Origin: Mucor racemosus
Taxonomy: Eukaryota; Mucoromycota; Mucoromycetes; Mucorales; Mucoraceae
DNA length: 64,000 bases
Assembly: GCA_027405735.1 (NCBI GenBank)
Contig: JAPEHQ010000009.1
Location: 1,302,001-1,366,000 of the forward strand
Reading direction: 5' to 3'
In this document: piece by piece, positions 45,502 through 58,050 of the stretch
How positions within the stretch are numbered: the stretch's first letter is position 1
How the letters are laid out: each line of letters opens with the position of its first letter
Program-made: the position numbers and the translations under genes
The notes under the pieces: model-generated
What the model saw: only the letters and a program-made list of their open reading frames with translations
What the model was told of the DNA's origin: nothing
Database searches by the model: none

Positions 45502-47450
45502 TTATTCAGGCTTTTGACGAACAAATTCAATCATCAATTCACAATGATCTGTATGAGGGAAAAGATCAACAGAAATAGCACGAGAAGGCTTGAAAGGCAT
45601 ACCTTTGAAACGATTAGATTGAGGACGACACAATCTATATATATATATAAATGAAATGTGTTAATACCAAAAAGTACTCCTCTCCCTCCTCTTCCCCTAT
45701 AGATTTATTAATTGGAATTATAAACTTACGTGACAAAATTATCTAAAGCTTGTTTAGCATCACAACTAATATAAACGACACGATCAATATGTTCAGCATC
45801 ACGAACAGCACGAATTACACTGGCATGGACACCATTTCTATAATTACAATGATTAATTAATATATCACAATCAAATAAGTGATCTAATCCTTACCTAGGT
45901 GGATCCAAAACTGCAATAACCTCCTCATTTCTCTCGCCTGTCACTACATCAATCTTATCCTCAACCTTATTTGCATAGTATGTAACATTCTCAATATCTA
46001 TATTTGCATAAACTTAGTGATCATAATTACGCGCCAAAAAAAAACAATCAAACTTACTATTTAATTTAGCATTGGCCTTAGCATCAACAATAGCTTCAGG
46101 GACCATTTCAATGCCAACAACACGGTCAACAGATTTTGCCATAGTAATACCAATTGTACCAGTACCACAACAGAGATCCAATAATGTAGTCTTCTTCTTT
46201 GCATCAATACTGCACCATTCTGCACATTTAGCATACAATAATTCAGCAGCAGGTGTGTTAACTTGGAAGAAAGCGCTTGCAGAAAGACGGAAACGACAAC
46301 CAAGTACATTTTCATAAATATAACCATCACCAGTTAGGGTTTCCATAGGTGCCTTATCAGTGATACCATTAGAATTACCATCCCAAACTTGGAAAATCAA
46401 TGTAGTAACATTAACACCACTTTCTTGATTCCAGAATTGAACTAAATTCTTCTTTTCTTGTTCCAAACGTTCAGGAGTTAAATCAGCAGCACGTAATTGA
46501 ACTAAAATCAAGATTTCTCCAGTACTTTGAGTCTTGGTCATGATGGTACGCCAACAACCAGTCTTTTCAACACGATCATAAACAGGTAAATCAGAATTTC
46601 TAACGTAATCACCAAACACACGGGCAATTTGTTTAGCAATATCAGATACATTTAAACATTCACTAGGCTCCAAAACGGAGGTAATACCATCACGGTAAAG
46701 ACCCAACAAAAAGCCAACAGTAGGTTGACCATCCAAGTTCTTACCAATAGTAAATTCACATTTAGTACGGTATCCATTGATCTCGGGAGAAGGAATGGGC
46801 TCGAGAACTTCACAAGGTAAAGAACCCTTTTCGAAAGCCCAAGCACGTTGACTATCATCACGGACATCTTTAAGACCTTGAATTTTTCTCTTGAGGTTCA
46901 TTAATTGCTTGGTACCATTGCGGTTTTTCTTGACTAATTGTACATCATAAGGTTCTCTCCACAAAGGGGTGACTTGATCAGCTAATTTTTCAGCTGGTGT
47001 ACGGGTATCGTCTTTGTCATCCATTGTAGGTTGATTTCTCTTTCCCTTCTTTCCTCTATTACCATTCATAAATTTATCACGATGTTCTTGTTCGGATTCG
47101 GTAATATATTCACCAGCAAGTTGACGATTTTTAAATGTGCTAGAGTTTACAATCTCAAGACATTTTAAAGCTTCCTCTTCAGTATCCACAGTGATGAAAC
47201 CGAAATCCCATTCGGGTGCTTTCTTTACACGATTGTATCCCAATTTCTTAAAGAACTTTTTGACTGCAGGAAGTTCTCTAACGGGTAAATTGGTGACTTT
47301 AATACGGTGAGTCATATTAAGCTTTTGCTTCTTTTGTTGGTGTTGAGCATCTTGATTTTGTTGCTGCTCTTTTTCTTCTTCTTCATCAACATCCAAAGCA
47401 CGCTTTCTGCCTAAAACGGTATCAATAATAGATGATACTAACTTGAACAT
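45502..47450 (-). CDS. TRM2: tRNA (uracil-5-)-methyltransferase TRM2/TRMT2A type
   Basis: Makes m5U54 (ribothymidine) in the T-loop of tRNA with S-adenosylmethionine. Four exons (47450-46058, 45997-45895, 45837-45730, 45634-45502) give 578 residues. Seen: an acidic/Gln-rich start, an RRM-like domain at about 48-115 (HRIKVTNLPVREL, WDFGFITVDTEEEALK) as in TRMT2A, then the TrmA/RlmD fold: YRTKCEFTIG, SASAFFQVNTPAAELLY, the SAM site LLDLCCGTGTIG, AVLDPPRNG, and the catalytic Cys in YISCDAKQALDNF. It ends with the family strands AISVDLFPHTDHCELM. An upstream TTG start was rejected because the ATG at 47450 is the first in frame. Confidence 0.95.
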
Positions 47451-48907
47451 GCCGTTTATTGATTGACTAAATATATAAAGCAAAGAGAGAGGAACTTTTT
47501 AGGTTGTGGGCAATATAAGAAAACACAAAACAGATGAAAAAATTTAATCTGTTACATCAATGATTGGTGCGGCTATCTAATGACATTTGACAGCTTTTCT
47601 CTTTCCATGGTGCTTCAATTCATCAGAAATCATGAATCGTTTGAATACTAAATGATATGAATTATATAAAAAGCTGATAAGAATATGATCAATCCATTTT
47701 ATTTGGTAGCACATAGTTTTATTACCCCAATCTGTAGTAAATAAAATAAAAAAACTAGACACATTTGAAATTTGATTGTACGAGGAGCTCTTATTGACGA
47801 CCTTTTGACCAATAACCAACTTGATTTTTAATGAAGTAAAAAATATGATGGTGAACCTGAGATGTTTCAGCATACTTTAGAGTTTTAATATAGTTTTTAT
47901 CGTTGGTTTTGGGCTCAAATCAATCCTTTGAAAATCAATAGATTTCGGTCTTTTGTTATCATTGAAATTTTTTCCCGCCAAAAAAAAAAATAGATTTCTT
48001 ATTCCTTGAATAATTGCACTAGTTTTTTGAAATAAACAAAATACAATGGATAAACGCAAGATGTTAAACTATATTCTTAATTGGCTGAACAGATGTGAGA
48101 TTCATTTGATAGACTCAAATAAATTCTTTAAATCGTTAGATCTTAAAATCGTTTTGATTGTGATATATTTTTTTCCCGCCCTGTTGATGAAATGCTCATT
48201 TACTACCACTATACCTCCTGTGTTCTTCTCCTATGTCTAAATGGCGGGTAAATGGTTGAATCAAACGTTCAAGCTAAAGAAAGGAAAAAAAAACATTTCA
48301 ATGATTCATTGATTCATTGATGATACCGCGCATCGAACCGAGTTTGAGATCAATAAGGAAATCATATGTAATAAATTTTAATTTATCAACCTAAATCACA
48401 TCGGAAATACTCCTTTTTAAACAACACTTAAATAGGCGTAAAATGTCTCACTAACTAGACTTGTTTCTATTTTTGAGAGCGTATCATTGTTACCTAATGC
48501 TAAAGCCCATTTGAATCTTCTAAATCAGGAACACTGATATTGTAAGCAAAACTTCTAAACATGTACACAATGCAAATGTTCAGACATCGACTATACATAA
48601 TGCCTGAATACGCAATTGTCCGTGAAAGGAATAACAGGGCAATTACTTTGCTTATATAATCTCTAGAGGAGCATACACGATTAAATATATGAAAAAAAAA
48701 TAGGCGGGTTTTACAATGATTTGAAGGTTAAATAATATTTTAGATTTTATATATAAACAAAAATAGAATTAAAATTGAAAATGAATGGGAAAAAAGAACG
48801 AATGATAGAAAGAAAATATAAAAAAAGAAAAAAGAGTGTTATTAAAAGAGGGAAAACGAGAGATAAATTATATCAATCATAAAAAAAGAATGATTAATTA
48901 GGGTGTT

Positions 48908-48934
<27 letters not shown>
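47451..48934. other. intergenic stretch upstream of TRM2
   Basis: About 1.5 kb without a firm gene. A 98-codon minus-strand frame at 47577-47873 looks partly coding (separate entry). Three TTTCCCGCC/GGCGGG motifs lie at 47971-47979, 48172-48180 and 48243-48248, with a fourth at 48703-48708. 48780-48930 is purine-rich, ending in a T-run that is the 3' flank of the next gene. Confidence 0.4.
47577..47873 (-). CDS. possible small hypothetical protein
   Basis: Open frame of 98 codons from ATG 47873 ending KHHGKRKAVKCH. The second half (DWGNKTMCYQIKWIDHILIS) has protein-like composition. An alternative model with an intron ending at TTACTACAG would replace the first half by a different frame (FYFIKNQVGYWSK). 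A TTTCCCGCC motif sits about 100 bases upstream. No family recognised; it could be spurious. Confidence 0.25.
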   Translation of the reverse strand: MLKHLRFTIIFFTSLKIKLVIGQKVVNKSSSYNQISNVSSFFILFTTDWGNKTMCYQIKWIDHILISFLYNSYHLVFKRFMISDELKHHGKRKAVKCH

Positions 48935-48939
<5 letters not shown>

Positions 48940-50093
48940 TGAAAAAATGAGTATTTTGTCTACTATCAATATGGACAAACATATCATTCAATTTAAAGTT
49001 ATTCAATTCCTCCTTAATTTTCAATGCTAAAACAGGCGTAAGTTTTTGACAAGTAGAACTTGTATCACAACGACGATCGTATTCTTGTGCAGAAAATGTT
49101 TCATGCAATTTGATGACAGGGTTAAAAGAAAGTGATTTTTTACTTGATGTAGTTGATGAATTTGTGTTATTAGAAGAAAAAGAAGAAGTTGTAGTTGATA
49201 TAGTAGAAGAGGCAGGCGAGGGTAATTGTTGAATATTTGTATCTACAAAAGGAGGACGACGACGATGATGTTGATTATGTCTAGATGAAATACTTGAATC
49301 AGGCGAAGCAGGTAAACTTGTATTATTTATCATAAATGGCGATGATGTGGTTGAAGGCGATGAACGAACTATGCAGATAATGATGTGATAAATAAATAAA
49401 AAAAGCATTTATATTACATATATATATACATTACCTTTGCTTTTATTTGATGGCGAAGAAGCCGAAAAAGTAGTATCTACATGTATTAATTTTGGTAATT
49501 CGCCGGCTTTTTTGTCTATTGTGCTACTACCAGCTTCTGTCATACCAAATACTTTTTTGATTCTTTTGCCCAAGGATTGTCTTCTTTTTGGCAATTCAAT
49601 TGATTTAGGAGTAGTTGGAGTTGATGATGTTGATGAAGGGGACATTCTATTAGATCTTGATGTATTGATAGGTGTAATCGCGGTTCTTTTATTGGGTTCG
49701 GGACGATGAAATTGCTGTTGCTTTACACTTGAATTTGAGGTAGAAGGAGATATTAAAGAAGGGCGATATCTACTCGCATTGCTACTATTCGATGATACAG
49801 TAGATGATCTTCTACTACTTGTACTATTTCTCATCATCATCATCATTTGTTGCTGTTGAAGATATTGTAGTTGGTAATAGCTTGATTGTAATTGTTGATG
49901 ATATAATTCATTTTGGTAAGACCAATCATTCCACATGGGATTCTTGTCCATCTTTTTAAAGAGATTATATGAGTATATGTAAAAGAAGAAAGCAGAAAAA
50001 AGCACAAAAATAATAATGTTATATAGCAATTTCAGTCATGACCCACCCATATTTGATCCCATGGTTTAAACATCTCCCCCCCCCCTCTTCTTC

Positions 50094-50155
<62 letters not shown>

Positions 50156-50356
50156 AGAAACAAAATGGCTGAGATTTCAAATGTTAAAAATAAATTTGCA
50201 TAAAAATAGCATCAAAACACCAAACATAGTAATTAAAATTATAATAGAATCAAGAAAAATTACCTTTTTATCATCTGTAGGTGAAGAAGTGATTTTTAAA
50301 GACATTATGTCTGCCAAAGACATGTCATCATCACCATCATTTTGAAAGTAGTTCAT
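48935..50356 (-). CDS. fungal EYDRR...THFF domain protein (possible PP1-targeting subunit)
   Basis: Three exons (50356-50264, 49951-49435, 49368-48935) give 347 residues. Most of it is Ser/Asn/Gln-rich and disordered, with a Met/Gln run. The conserved part is the C-terminus (about 275-347): KSLSFNPVIKLHETFSAQEY, DRR, LTPVLALKIKEELNNFKL and VHIDSRQNTHFF. This block is found at the end of a group of fungal morphogenesis proteins that recruit protein phosphatase 1 and septins (Afr1/Bni4-like); KSLSF fits a loose RVxF docking motif. The link is from remembered similarity and is moderate. Intron 1 (312 nt) is long and contains a pure CT microsatellite. The stop lies directly beside a T-run. Confidence 0.7.
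50090..50155. repeat. (CT)n microsatellite inside an intron
   Basis: More than 25 CT units run from about 50097 to 50155 within the first intron of the EYDRR protein gene (GA on the coding strand), preceded by a CCCCCCCCCT run. Confidence 0.9.
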
Positions 50357-50669
50357 GTTGTATTTGGATAATTATATTTTATATATATACAGAAGAAATA
50401 AAAGAGGAAAGAAAGAGCTTTTTTTTTCAAAATGTGGACAATCTCCTCTCTTTGTTCTTATTTTTGTGTTATTATATATGAAAAAATATCCATTTTCCCC
50501 CTCTTATTTCCCCCTCCACCCCCCTCTCTTTCTTCCTCCATTATCTCCTTTTTTCTTTCGAAAATATAAAAACGATCTCCTCTTGTTCCCAGTTGCTCCT
50601 AATGAGTCTAAAGCTTGAAGGAATAGGAATACATCTCCTTTTGATTTTTTTTTATTATAATATACACAG
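50357..50669. other. upstream region of the EYDRR gene / 3' flank of GPN3
   Basis: Strongly pyrimidine-rich plus strand at 50495-50550. The 87-codon plus-strand frame here is an artefact of that composition. No other signal. Confidence 0.4.
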
Positions 50670-51868
50670 TTATTCATATTCTTGCACTTCATCAGGTTCC
50701 TAAATTTAACATTAGAGTAAATAAAATCGATATGCAAGTATATTAAAAAATATTTTACCTTTGGTTCCAAGTCTTCGCCGTATTGGATTGAATTATCAAC
50801 GTGTGATAAAACATATTCAACAGAGTCTTCATCTGTAATATTGAGTGGTATAAATCTTACCATACTGTAATCATCAATCAATTGTACAATAGCTTGATTC
50901 AATGCTTGGAATTTTAAACTCCTTGCACTAGGTTCCTCTCCATTAAGCACAGAGTCTGCTTCTTCTGTCATTAACATTGGATCAGGTTCCAAATATCTAT
51001 CCATTTCACGATCTGTCATTGCTTTCTCCATTAATCTTCTTCTTCTCTTTTGTCTGCGTCTTTTCTTTTCTGCAGCTGTTTCAGTATCATCTTCACCATC
51101 ATCATCATCTTCTTCAATAGGCTTATTTCCATAATCTCCCTCAATTAAATCCATTTTAGTCATGACATTGACATGAGGAATTTCTAAATTAACCATTGCA
51201 CTCATTGCACTCAAAACACCCGAGAAATATTTGCTTTTATCTTCAATAAATTGTGATTCTAGACAATAAACACCACAGACTGACATGTTTAGACGACCTA
51301 ATGTTTCGCAAAGACGTCTCATGATAGGGAAATGAGTATATAATTCAATTTGACCGGGACAATCAATGATCAAGTAATCATCATCGTATGTACCGATTTC
51401 TTCTTCGAGCCAGTCAACATTGTTCATCAAAAATCTAAAATTATGTATTTAGTTACCATGGCAACCACTGTCAAATTTGCTCAACTCACTCTAAACAATA
51501 GATCAAACCGCCATTAGGACCAAAATCTAATTCCTCCATCACATCTTCCAATGTAATGAGTTCACGAATATCAATAGTGGGTTCATATTCAAAATTCTCG
51601 GCAGCAGGATCCAAATTGACTAAATGAACTTTGCGTCCAGCAGTTTGACAATGTGTCATCATGGTTGCACAGTAAGTAGACTTTTTTTTTTTTTCCAAGA
51701 ATTATTAATGAAATGTAAGGCTTCAAATGTTATAAATTTCCAATTACCTTGCCACTTCCAGCAGGTCCCATGACAAGTTGACAATGACGACCCCTATAAT
51801 TTAATAGCAAAATATCAGTATTTTTGATTTTTTATGATATTAAATTATGATGGTTATTTCATTTACAT
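50670..51868 (-). CDS. GPN3: GPN-loop GTPase GPN3
   Basis: GTPase needed for assembly and nuclear import of RNA polymerase II, acting with GPN1. Exons: 51868-51867 (2 coding bases), 51793-51748, 51680-51490, 51434-50759, 50699-50670, giving 314 residues. The ATG itself is split by an intron (AT|G): the next exon begins GGGTCGTC, giving [16 protein letters not shown], which matches the family start exactly. Seen: G1 GPAGSGKST, NLDPAAE, the GPN loop FGPNGG, G3 [22 protein letters not shown]4 TKMD, and [26 protein letters not shown] near the end. An acidic and Lys/Arg-rich insertion (about residues 180-220) makes it longer than the about 280-residue animal protein. Exon 3's acceptor is an A-run ending in AG rather than a pyrimidine tract. 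Confidence 0.93.
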
Positions 51869-54800
51869 TTTTCAATATGTTGTTTGATTTAATGAAAGAA
51901 TGGGAAAAGCTTTTTCTCATTACTACGCGCTATAGTATTGGAAGTTTTTTTTCCTAGTAGTCACTCTGGGATTGCTTTGCTTACTAAATCACGCAGAATA
52001 TATAGGTTTACTGGGCCAATCAAAGCAGGGTTGAATATGTAGAATATACACACTGCATATGAAAATTCGCAATTGTACGCTTTTGACATTTATGTCAACA
52101 CATGTGCGCTGTAAATACCAATGCATTAAAAATAACATTAGATCAAGATGCATATTATTTTGTATTTCGAATCACAATGACATTTAACATTTGAATGTTG
52201 ATACCTTGTATTAAAATACATACATCATACATTGAATCATGCATATCTGTTCTTGTTAGCTACAAAAGATTCTGGAATTTGTCTTTACTGTGCTTTAGCT
52301 ATATACATGTATTTTGTAGCAAAAAAATAAAGCTAAAGCATAAACCCTACATACCGTTAAAAGTAACCTTCATACTTCTTATAAAACTGGGTTTATCAAA
52401 TTCATTAAACCTTTCTATCGATAAATATAAATACAAATAATACAAACTGACTCAACATGAATAATGTATATTACCCAGCAAAGCATAATTTTGCATATAC
52501 CGTAAGTCATATATATTTTGAAGATGGCTTCATTATTTTTTAAAATCTAACCAAACCAAGCAAAAAGCACAATGTCAAAATGTAGTTGGCATGAATTTAA
52601 TTTTTAATGTAAAGTACATAAAAGCTTACCTATTTACATACATATATTACAAAAGAGGGGGGGGGGGCTATAAAAATAAGGAAAACTCATGGTTTTTATT
52701 TAAAAAAAGGAGAACACTTTTAACCAGTTTATTTCATAAGAGTTTATGCATTAACAAAATCTACAGAGTATTCGCTCCCTTGAAAGCTTACTACTCACGG
52801 AAGGAATCTCTTAATCCAATGAAAACATTTAATATAAAGGTTATTGACATTCAAAAGTTGCTTCAAGTTAACACAACATAGTTTGTATTCAAAACGACCG
52901 ACAAAACTGCTTTAAACAGAGATTTTTCAGTTTTAACCAGCGTCTAATTAATCAGGGCTATTGAACTTGAATACAATACTTTTGGCCACAAAACACCTCT
53001 TGAAATTGTCATTGCTAGATGAGGCATGCGGAAAAGATAAAAAAGTAAATCATCGAATGCATATATAACTCATATAATATACATCATATTGCGTAATTTA
53101 GCAAAATTGGCCTATTTACGTACTTGAATGCTTCATTTAATTAGTTTGAGGCAAGTTCTAGCGCTCAAAAGCATACCAAAAGAATGCTACCATTTAATAG
53201 ATTCATTTTAAAGTGTTTCCACAGTTTTTGCATGATGAAAATTTTAACTCGATTTTTGCCTTACTACCCCTCGTCTAAAATCTCCATTTTTACAAAATCG
53301 AATTTTTCTGTCAAAAAATGAGACTTTTTACTAAGGTAATAATCGAGATTATATGACTGAAATAGCGCTATCTTTGCGATAGTAGTGCTTGTTTTAAAAT
53401 TTAAAACTAAGTTTATTGATATTTTTCAGAAAACCCGAAATACTACTTTTTCAAAGATATCTCAAATTTTTGTAGCAATTTTATAAAAAAATAAAATTTC
53501 ACCTTATAGAGCACTAAAAATTACATAAATATTATTATAGCGTATTTGAAGCTATTATATTAAGTTTTGGTTATAAAAATCCCTTAAAAGTTAATTTTTT
53601 CCCCCAAAATGTCAAATTGGATGTACAATACGGCTGTTGCATTTTTAATTTTTATACCCCGATATCACTACAATTTTCAACCGAATTCGTTGCTAAACAA
53701 GCGTAGAACCGTATAATATACTTTTAAGAATCGCTTGACTTAAAAAAAAAAGCATAAGGAACATCAGTACATTATTTTTATATTATAAATATAAATATTT
53801 TTGCTGAAACTTTTTGTAAATGTGTGATTAATGGATTTTTAAGAATATAACGTGAAGATTAATCAGATATAAAAATCCTTCTTCCATTCCAATACGAAAT
53901 TATATTTTTTCTATTCCATCAAATCTTGATATTACCTTACTTTTGCAATAATACAAGTATACATGTAATTCAGTTTTTGAAACTATGTACATTCGACAAA
54001 AGCTATTAAAGTACTTTTCCCATTAACTTTCCTGTATGGTGGCAGCTTTTCCAAATAATTGAATCAGACAACAGCTATAATTAAGGAATCCTATAATTGT
54101 TACCTGATGAAAAAAATGCTCACAATATTGAGATCTTTCCCCATACATCAAAAGAAGGCTACTATTGATAAGATCTACAAACACATCTTCTATATCTATC
54201 AATTGTCATCTCTCAAAAATTCTGGTAACTTTTAATCTTGACGTTTGTGGTGAAGGAGGTGAAAATGTTATAAACAAACCACTTTTCTTTAGAGAGAGTT
54301 ATCTATGTCATCGTTAAGATTCAGAACTGAATAATTACCAAGATTACAAAGAAATAAGCAGCTAAACAATAAAGTACTCAACTATGGTTGGAAAAAATAG
54401 ATTTTACTGCAGAATTGCAAATGGTTAACCCTTTGCAGACGCCATACTTGTTAATGGACAGCAAGTTCGAGTACTAAACTGCATCGAATTATATAATCAA
54501 GGGCTATCAATGGACGCTCATTACGGAAGATTTGAAGCAAAATTTATGAGTTATAATACGCTGTGTTTTACAGGCAGACATGAAAGGATTATAGTTGCCT
54601 CAAAATTACTACATAGATCCACAAAATTTATTGTTAACATGGTTTTTTACTAAACTTGTTATGGTTAGCTTACGTTTAGATAAAAAAATCACATTTCCCC
54701 AAGTTGGTATATCAACTTATAAACTCACGACGTCCGAAGAAAGAGTCTCTTTGATATGTATGTTAAATGTATAGTTCACATCGAGGGCTATAAATTTATG

Positions 54801-55757
54801 CTATTTTATAAATATGACTATATATTTGCACAAGTGTTCTGGATAAGTGATACGACAAAAATTGGCCTGAAAAGCAAGATAATTCAATGCTAATGTATGT
54901 TAATGTAAGTACAGTAAAAGTTAAATGGCTTTTAGGTTCAAGATATTATACTCTTCAATTAATTAATGTCGTCAATATGTAGTTGCTATTCATTATAACA
55001 AAAAAAAAACACTTGTGCAAATCAGATTCATAAATATTTTTGCTTGGAAGTAATTTATTATTGTTTTGTGCATATCCCCATCATAGAAGGTCTTTTAAAA
55101 GTTTTCTCTGTATATCAATACTAACAAATATGAAAAAATTCATCAATATTCTATTTAGATACGAATAAGATTTAGAGGGGGGGTAGAGTTATTCATTATG
55201 ACAAAAATGTAGTTTTTAAAATTATTTAATGTTTAGGAGTAAAACGAGGGAAGATTACGTGAGACAAAATCAACTCCAATTCTCAAAAGTACAATACAAT
55301 GACAAAGTTGGAACAAAGTTGGATACATAATGGACCCTTTTTTTCAGGGATCAGCAAAAAAAAAAAATTTATAGACGAAAAGGTTAAATATGTATAACGA
55401 CCAACTTGTCAGTGCATTTTAAAAATGATTTTCGGTAACTTTAACGGCATGAATTTTTCATTGTTGGAGCAAAAAAGAGGGGGGTGATACAGTATATCGT
55501 ATCACATCAACTCAATGTGCAGCACCACTATGTGCTTGCTATATAAATAGATCGTCTTCTATTTATGTATCTACTGCTCTATTTGATATGAATCCTTCGT
55601 TTAAATGTTTTGTTCCTGGCTATATAAAATTTTGTATGATGCAAGATAAAGATGATATAAATTTTATATGACGCCAGTTTACATTGTTTATATTTACTTT
55701 ATGTAATTAGGCCTAAGAAGTAGCAGAGCTGTACGCATTTTATTCAGCGTCTCTTCG
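51869..55757. other. gene-free AT-rich region
   Basis: Nearly 3.9 kb without a convincing gene, RNA gene or match to other parts of the window. Short open frames (52195-52440, 52591-52881) have no domain. A G-run occurs at 52656-52668. 53200-53720 has the AT-rich style of the R1/R2 repeats but no alignable partner here, so it may be another repeat family. Confidence 0.5.
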
Positions 55758-55804
55758 TACAGTCAAACCTTCTCCCTCTCTCTTCCTAATTAAAATATAA
55801 CATA

Positions 55805-56620
55805 ATGATGAATACCTTCTTTTATGAAAATGGACAGAAAAATGTTTTTAATGAAGAAGGAGAAATAGTTTATGATCCAATAGAAGATGTTTTAATAAGT
55901 ATTGACGATCCCAATATTGTTCTCGAAACAATAACTACTCGACAAACTTACTTTAGCATTGAGCGCCCCGAAAAAATTGCGGAAAAAAAAAAGACAGTAA
56001 TGCTATAGTAAAGCAACCAAAAACTAGAGCGCAAACTCATACTACCGTTATCGGTGCTATTCACTCCTCTAGCGTTGCCCACGTTATCATAAGAAAGCCT
56101 CGACCAAGAAAAGAAACCCAGGCGGCTAAAAAAAAAAAGAGAGAAAAAAACTAATAATGGAAAGAAGAGAACAGCAACCGAGATTAGTAAAGAGAATCCA
56201 GGAAATTGACTATGATTTTGCCGATAATAAGACAACTCCAAAAGGTACGATTATTGCTCATTTTGTCAAGTTTATGAACGGACTTCTTGAGGAGTTGGAT
56301 TGTGATGAAGCTTTTAATGGAAATTACATCATTATAGATAATGTTTCTATTCATTAATCCAAGCTGATGTTACGGAAAATTGAAAGTAGAGGTTACAAAG
56401 CCATGTATTTACCTCCTTATTTACTTGAATTGAACCCTATTGAACAATTTTGGATAATAGTTAAAGGGAAAATGAAACGTGGTAGGCTTATGGATGACGA
56501 AAATTTATCCAATAGAATTGGTAATCCCTGTAATGTTGTACTCACCAATGGTCATTATGGCTTTTGTTGCCACTCTAAGCACCAAATTATTAAATGTGTA
56601 ATGATCTGTGATCTTGTATA
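55805..56620 (+). pseudogene. IS630/Tc1-type DDE transposase, broken
   Basis: Three broken pieces in order: an N-terminal part (IDDPNIVLETITTRQTYFSI, ERPEKIAEKKK) ending at a stop at 56006-56008; a middle part (KTRAQTHTTVIGAIHSSSVA); and the C-terminal DDE part, YIIIDNVSIH, a TAA stop at 56356-56358, then IESRGYKAMYLPPYLLELNP and IEQFWIIVKGKMKR. The D of IIIDN and the E of NPIEQFW are the second and third catalytic residues; the first Asp and the helix-turn-helix region are deleted. Cut-and-paste transposase of a type common in mucoralean genomes; inactive here. Confidence 0.85.
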
Positions 56621-56972
56621 AATATTATGGTCAAAAGGAAATGCTAATGATATGATTTTTAATATTAGAGATCGGTGAACATTATTAATTGAAGGAAGGT
56701 TGGCGTTCTTATTTGTAAATTAGATATTTATTAAGGAAAATAAATAAGGATATAAAGAGGGAAAAAAACAGATAATTCTACAAGGAATTATGAAAAGATT
56801 TCCTTGTAGTATTTATAGGGACATTTGAGATGAGCATAACTACTGTGAATTATTATAGTGATAATTTGATTCATTACAAAATGCTACAATAAACACCGTT
56901 CTGATATTATGCGTGTATTTTTTGTATTTTTATTCTTTCTTATTCGAAATAGAAAAGAATATAGTTTGCTAT

Positions 56973-57540
56973 CACTGCAACTATCTCTCATTGAATATGC
57001 AGGGAATACGAAGAGTATATTACCTTACAGCAGAATACGGTGTAGTAATACGCTTACATTACCTTGCGAAATGCGATGGGAAAGCTCGCATATTATCACA
57101 TGCATACTCCAACGTTTTACTCAACATTTGTTACTTTCTACTGGCTCTCTATATTTCTTGATCTATCAGAATTATAACATTCCAAATATAGAAGATCTTT
57201 GACAGATCTAGCAAGCTCTGTTTTTCAGTAACTGGTCTCTATCATCTAGGAGCTAATAATGAAACATGGCTTATAGCAATATTACCGCTGAAACATCACA
57301 TATAATATCCATACACATTTATCAATTAATAATAATATCTATTGTTACATCTAATGGGTCCCTGTCCATTAGATCTTATCACACAATTCTGATAACCATA
57401 TAAACCTATATTTGATTTATTCTAATAAACGGTACTTATTACATTAATTTTAATTTACAAAATCTCAATAAATTTTTCCTAAATCTTTTTTTATCTGCTC
57501 ATTTTGGCTATAATACTAGCACCATATTACAACGTTTTTA
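56973..57540 (+). repeat. R3-related sequence inside the degenerate transposon
   Basis: Starts CACTGCAACTA and matches the reverse complement of 22446-22753 over about 200 bases (shared AATACGGTGTAGTAATA and GCATGCATACTCCAAC-like blocks). A block at about 57180-57460 interrupts it; the remainder (57470-57540) matches the reverse complement of about 60590-60650. Confidence 0.55.
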
Positions 57541-58050
57541 ACTAAAATATGCCACTACTATTGGCTTTTATATAATAAAAGACATAAGAAAAGCATGAGA
57601 TTCACAGAATTTCTTTGGCTCATTTATAAACCCCCGAGGGTGGTTTTAAAAAGGATTATAAATTAAATACGTAATCCACATTTTTGCCATTGATCGCTCT
57701 TCCAAAAAAAGTGGCGAAAAAAGTATCCGGATGCGGATACCTAATATTTCCAAGCAGTAAATTTTTAGAAAAAATTACCGGACACTCCGGACGCGGCTGT
57801 TTAAAAGTTTCAAGCTGTGGGGAGATGCAGGTATCAAAATTTCATACAAAAATTAAGGTTCGACTGTATAACTAATTATCCAAAGGCTTATTTTATTTTC
57901 CATTTGTGTAAACTATAAAATACGGTAAAACATATACAGTAGTATTAGTCTAATAGTAGGGCTTAACTTGGAAAGTATAAGATAGTACATCCAGATTTGA
58001 AAAAAAAAGTCTACAAAATCACAAACTTTAAAGGAAGTATATATAAAAGT
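57541..58050 (-). repeat. macro-repeat R2, inverted copy B, transposon-flank part
   Basis: 57670-58050 read on the minus strand matches 21320-21720, covering the right end of the transposon and the R2 sequence outside it (shared TTTGTGATTTTRTRGACTTTT and AAGCCTTTGRATAATTA-like blocks). At about 58040 the match jumps to 60828, marking an insertion in copy B. Confidence 0.65.

Larger units (their letters stand above)
55758..57868 (+). mobile_element. degenerate Tc1/mariner (IS630-type) DNA transposon
   Basis: About 2.1 kb. Left end TACAGTCAAACCTT (55758-55771) and right end AAGGTTCGACTGTA (57855-57868) are inverted repeats matching at 13 of 14 positions, with TA at both outer edges as expected for Tc1/mariner. 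A decayed DDE transposase follows the left end. The right 200 bases and their outer flank recur inverted at 21495-21720. The interior holds an R3-like sequence from 56973. Confidence 0.65.

Noticed and set aside
50355..50618. 87-codon plus-strand frame in the CT-rich stretch
   Set aside because: Its Pro/Phe/Ser composition comes from the pyrimidine-rich flank between two minus-strand genes.
52591..52881. 96-codon plus-strand frame after a G-run
   Set aside because: It has poor composition, no domain and no splice partners, and lies in gene-free AT-rich DNA.
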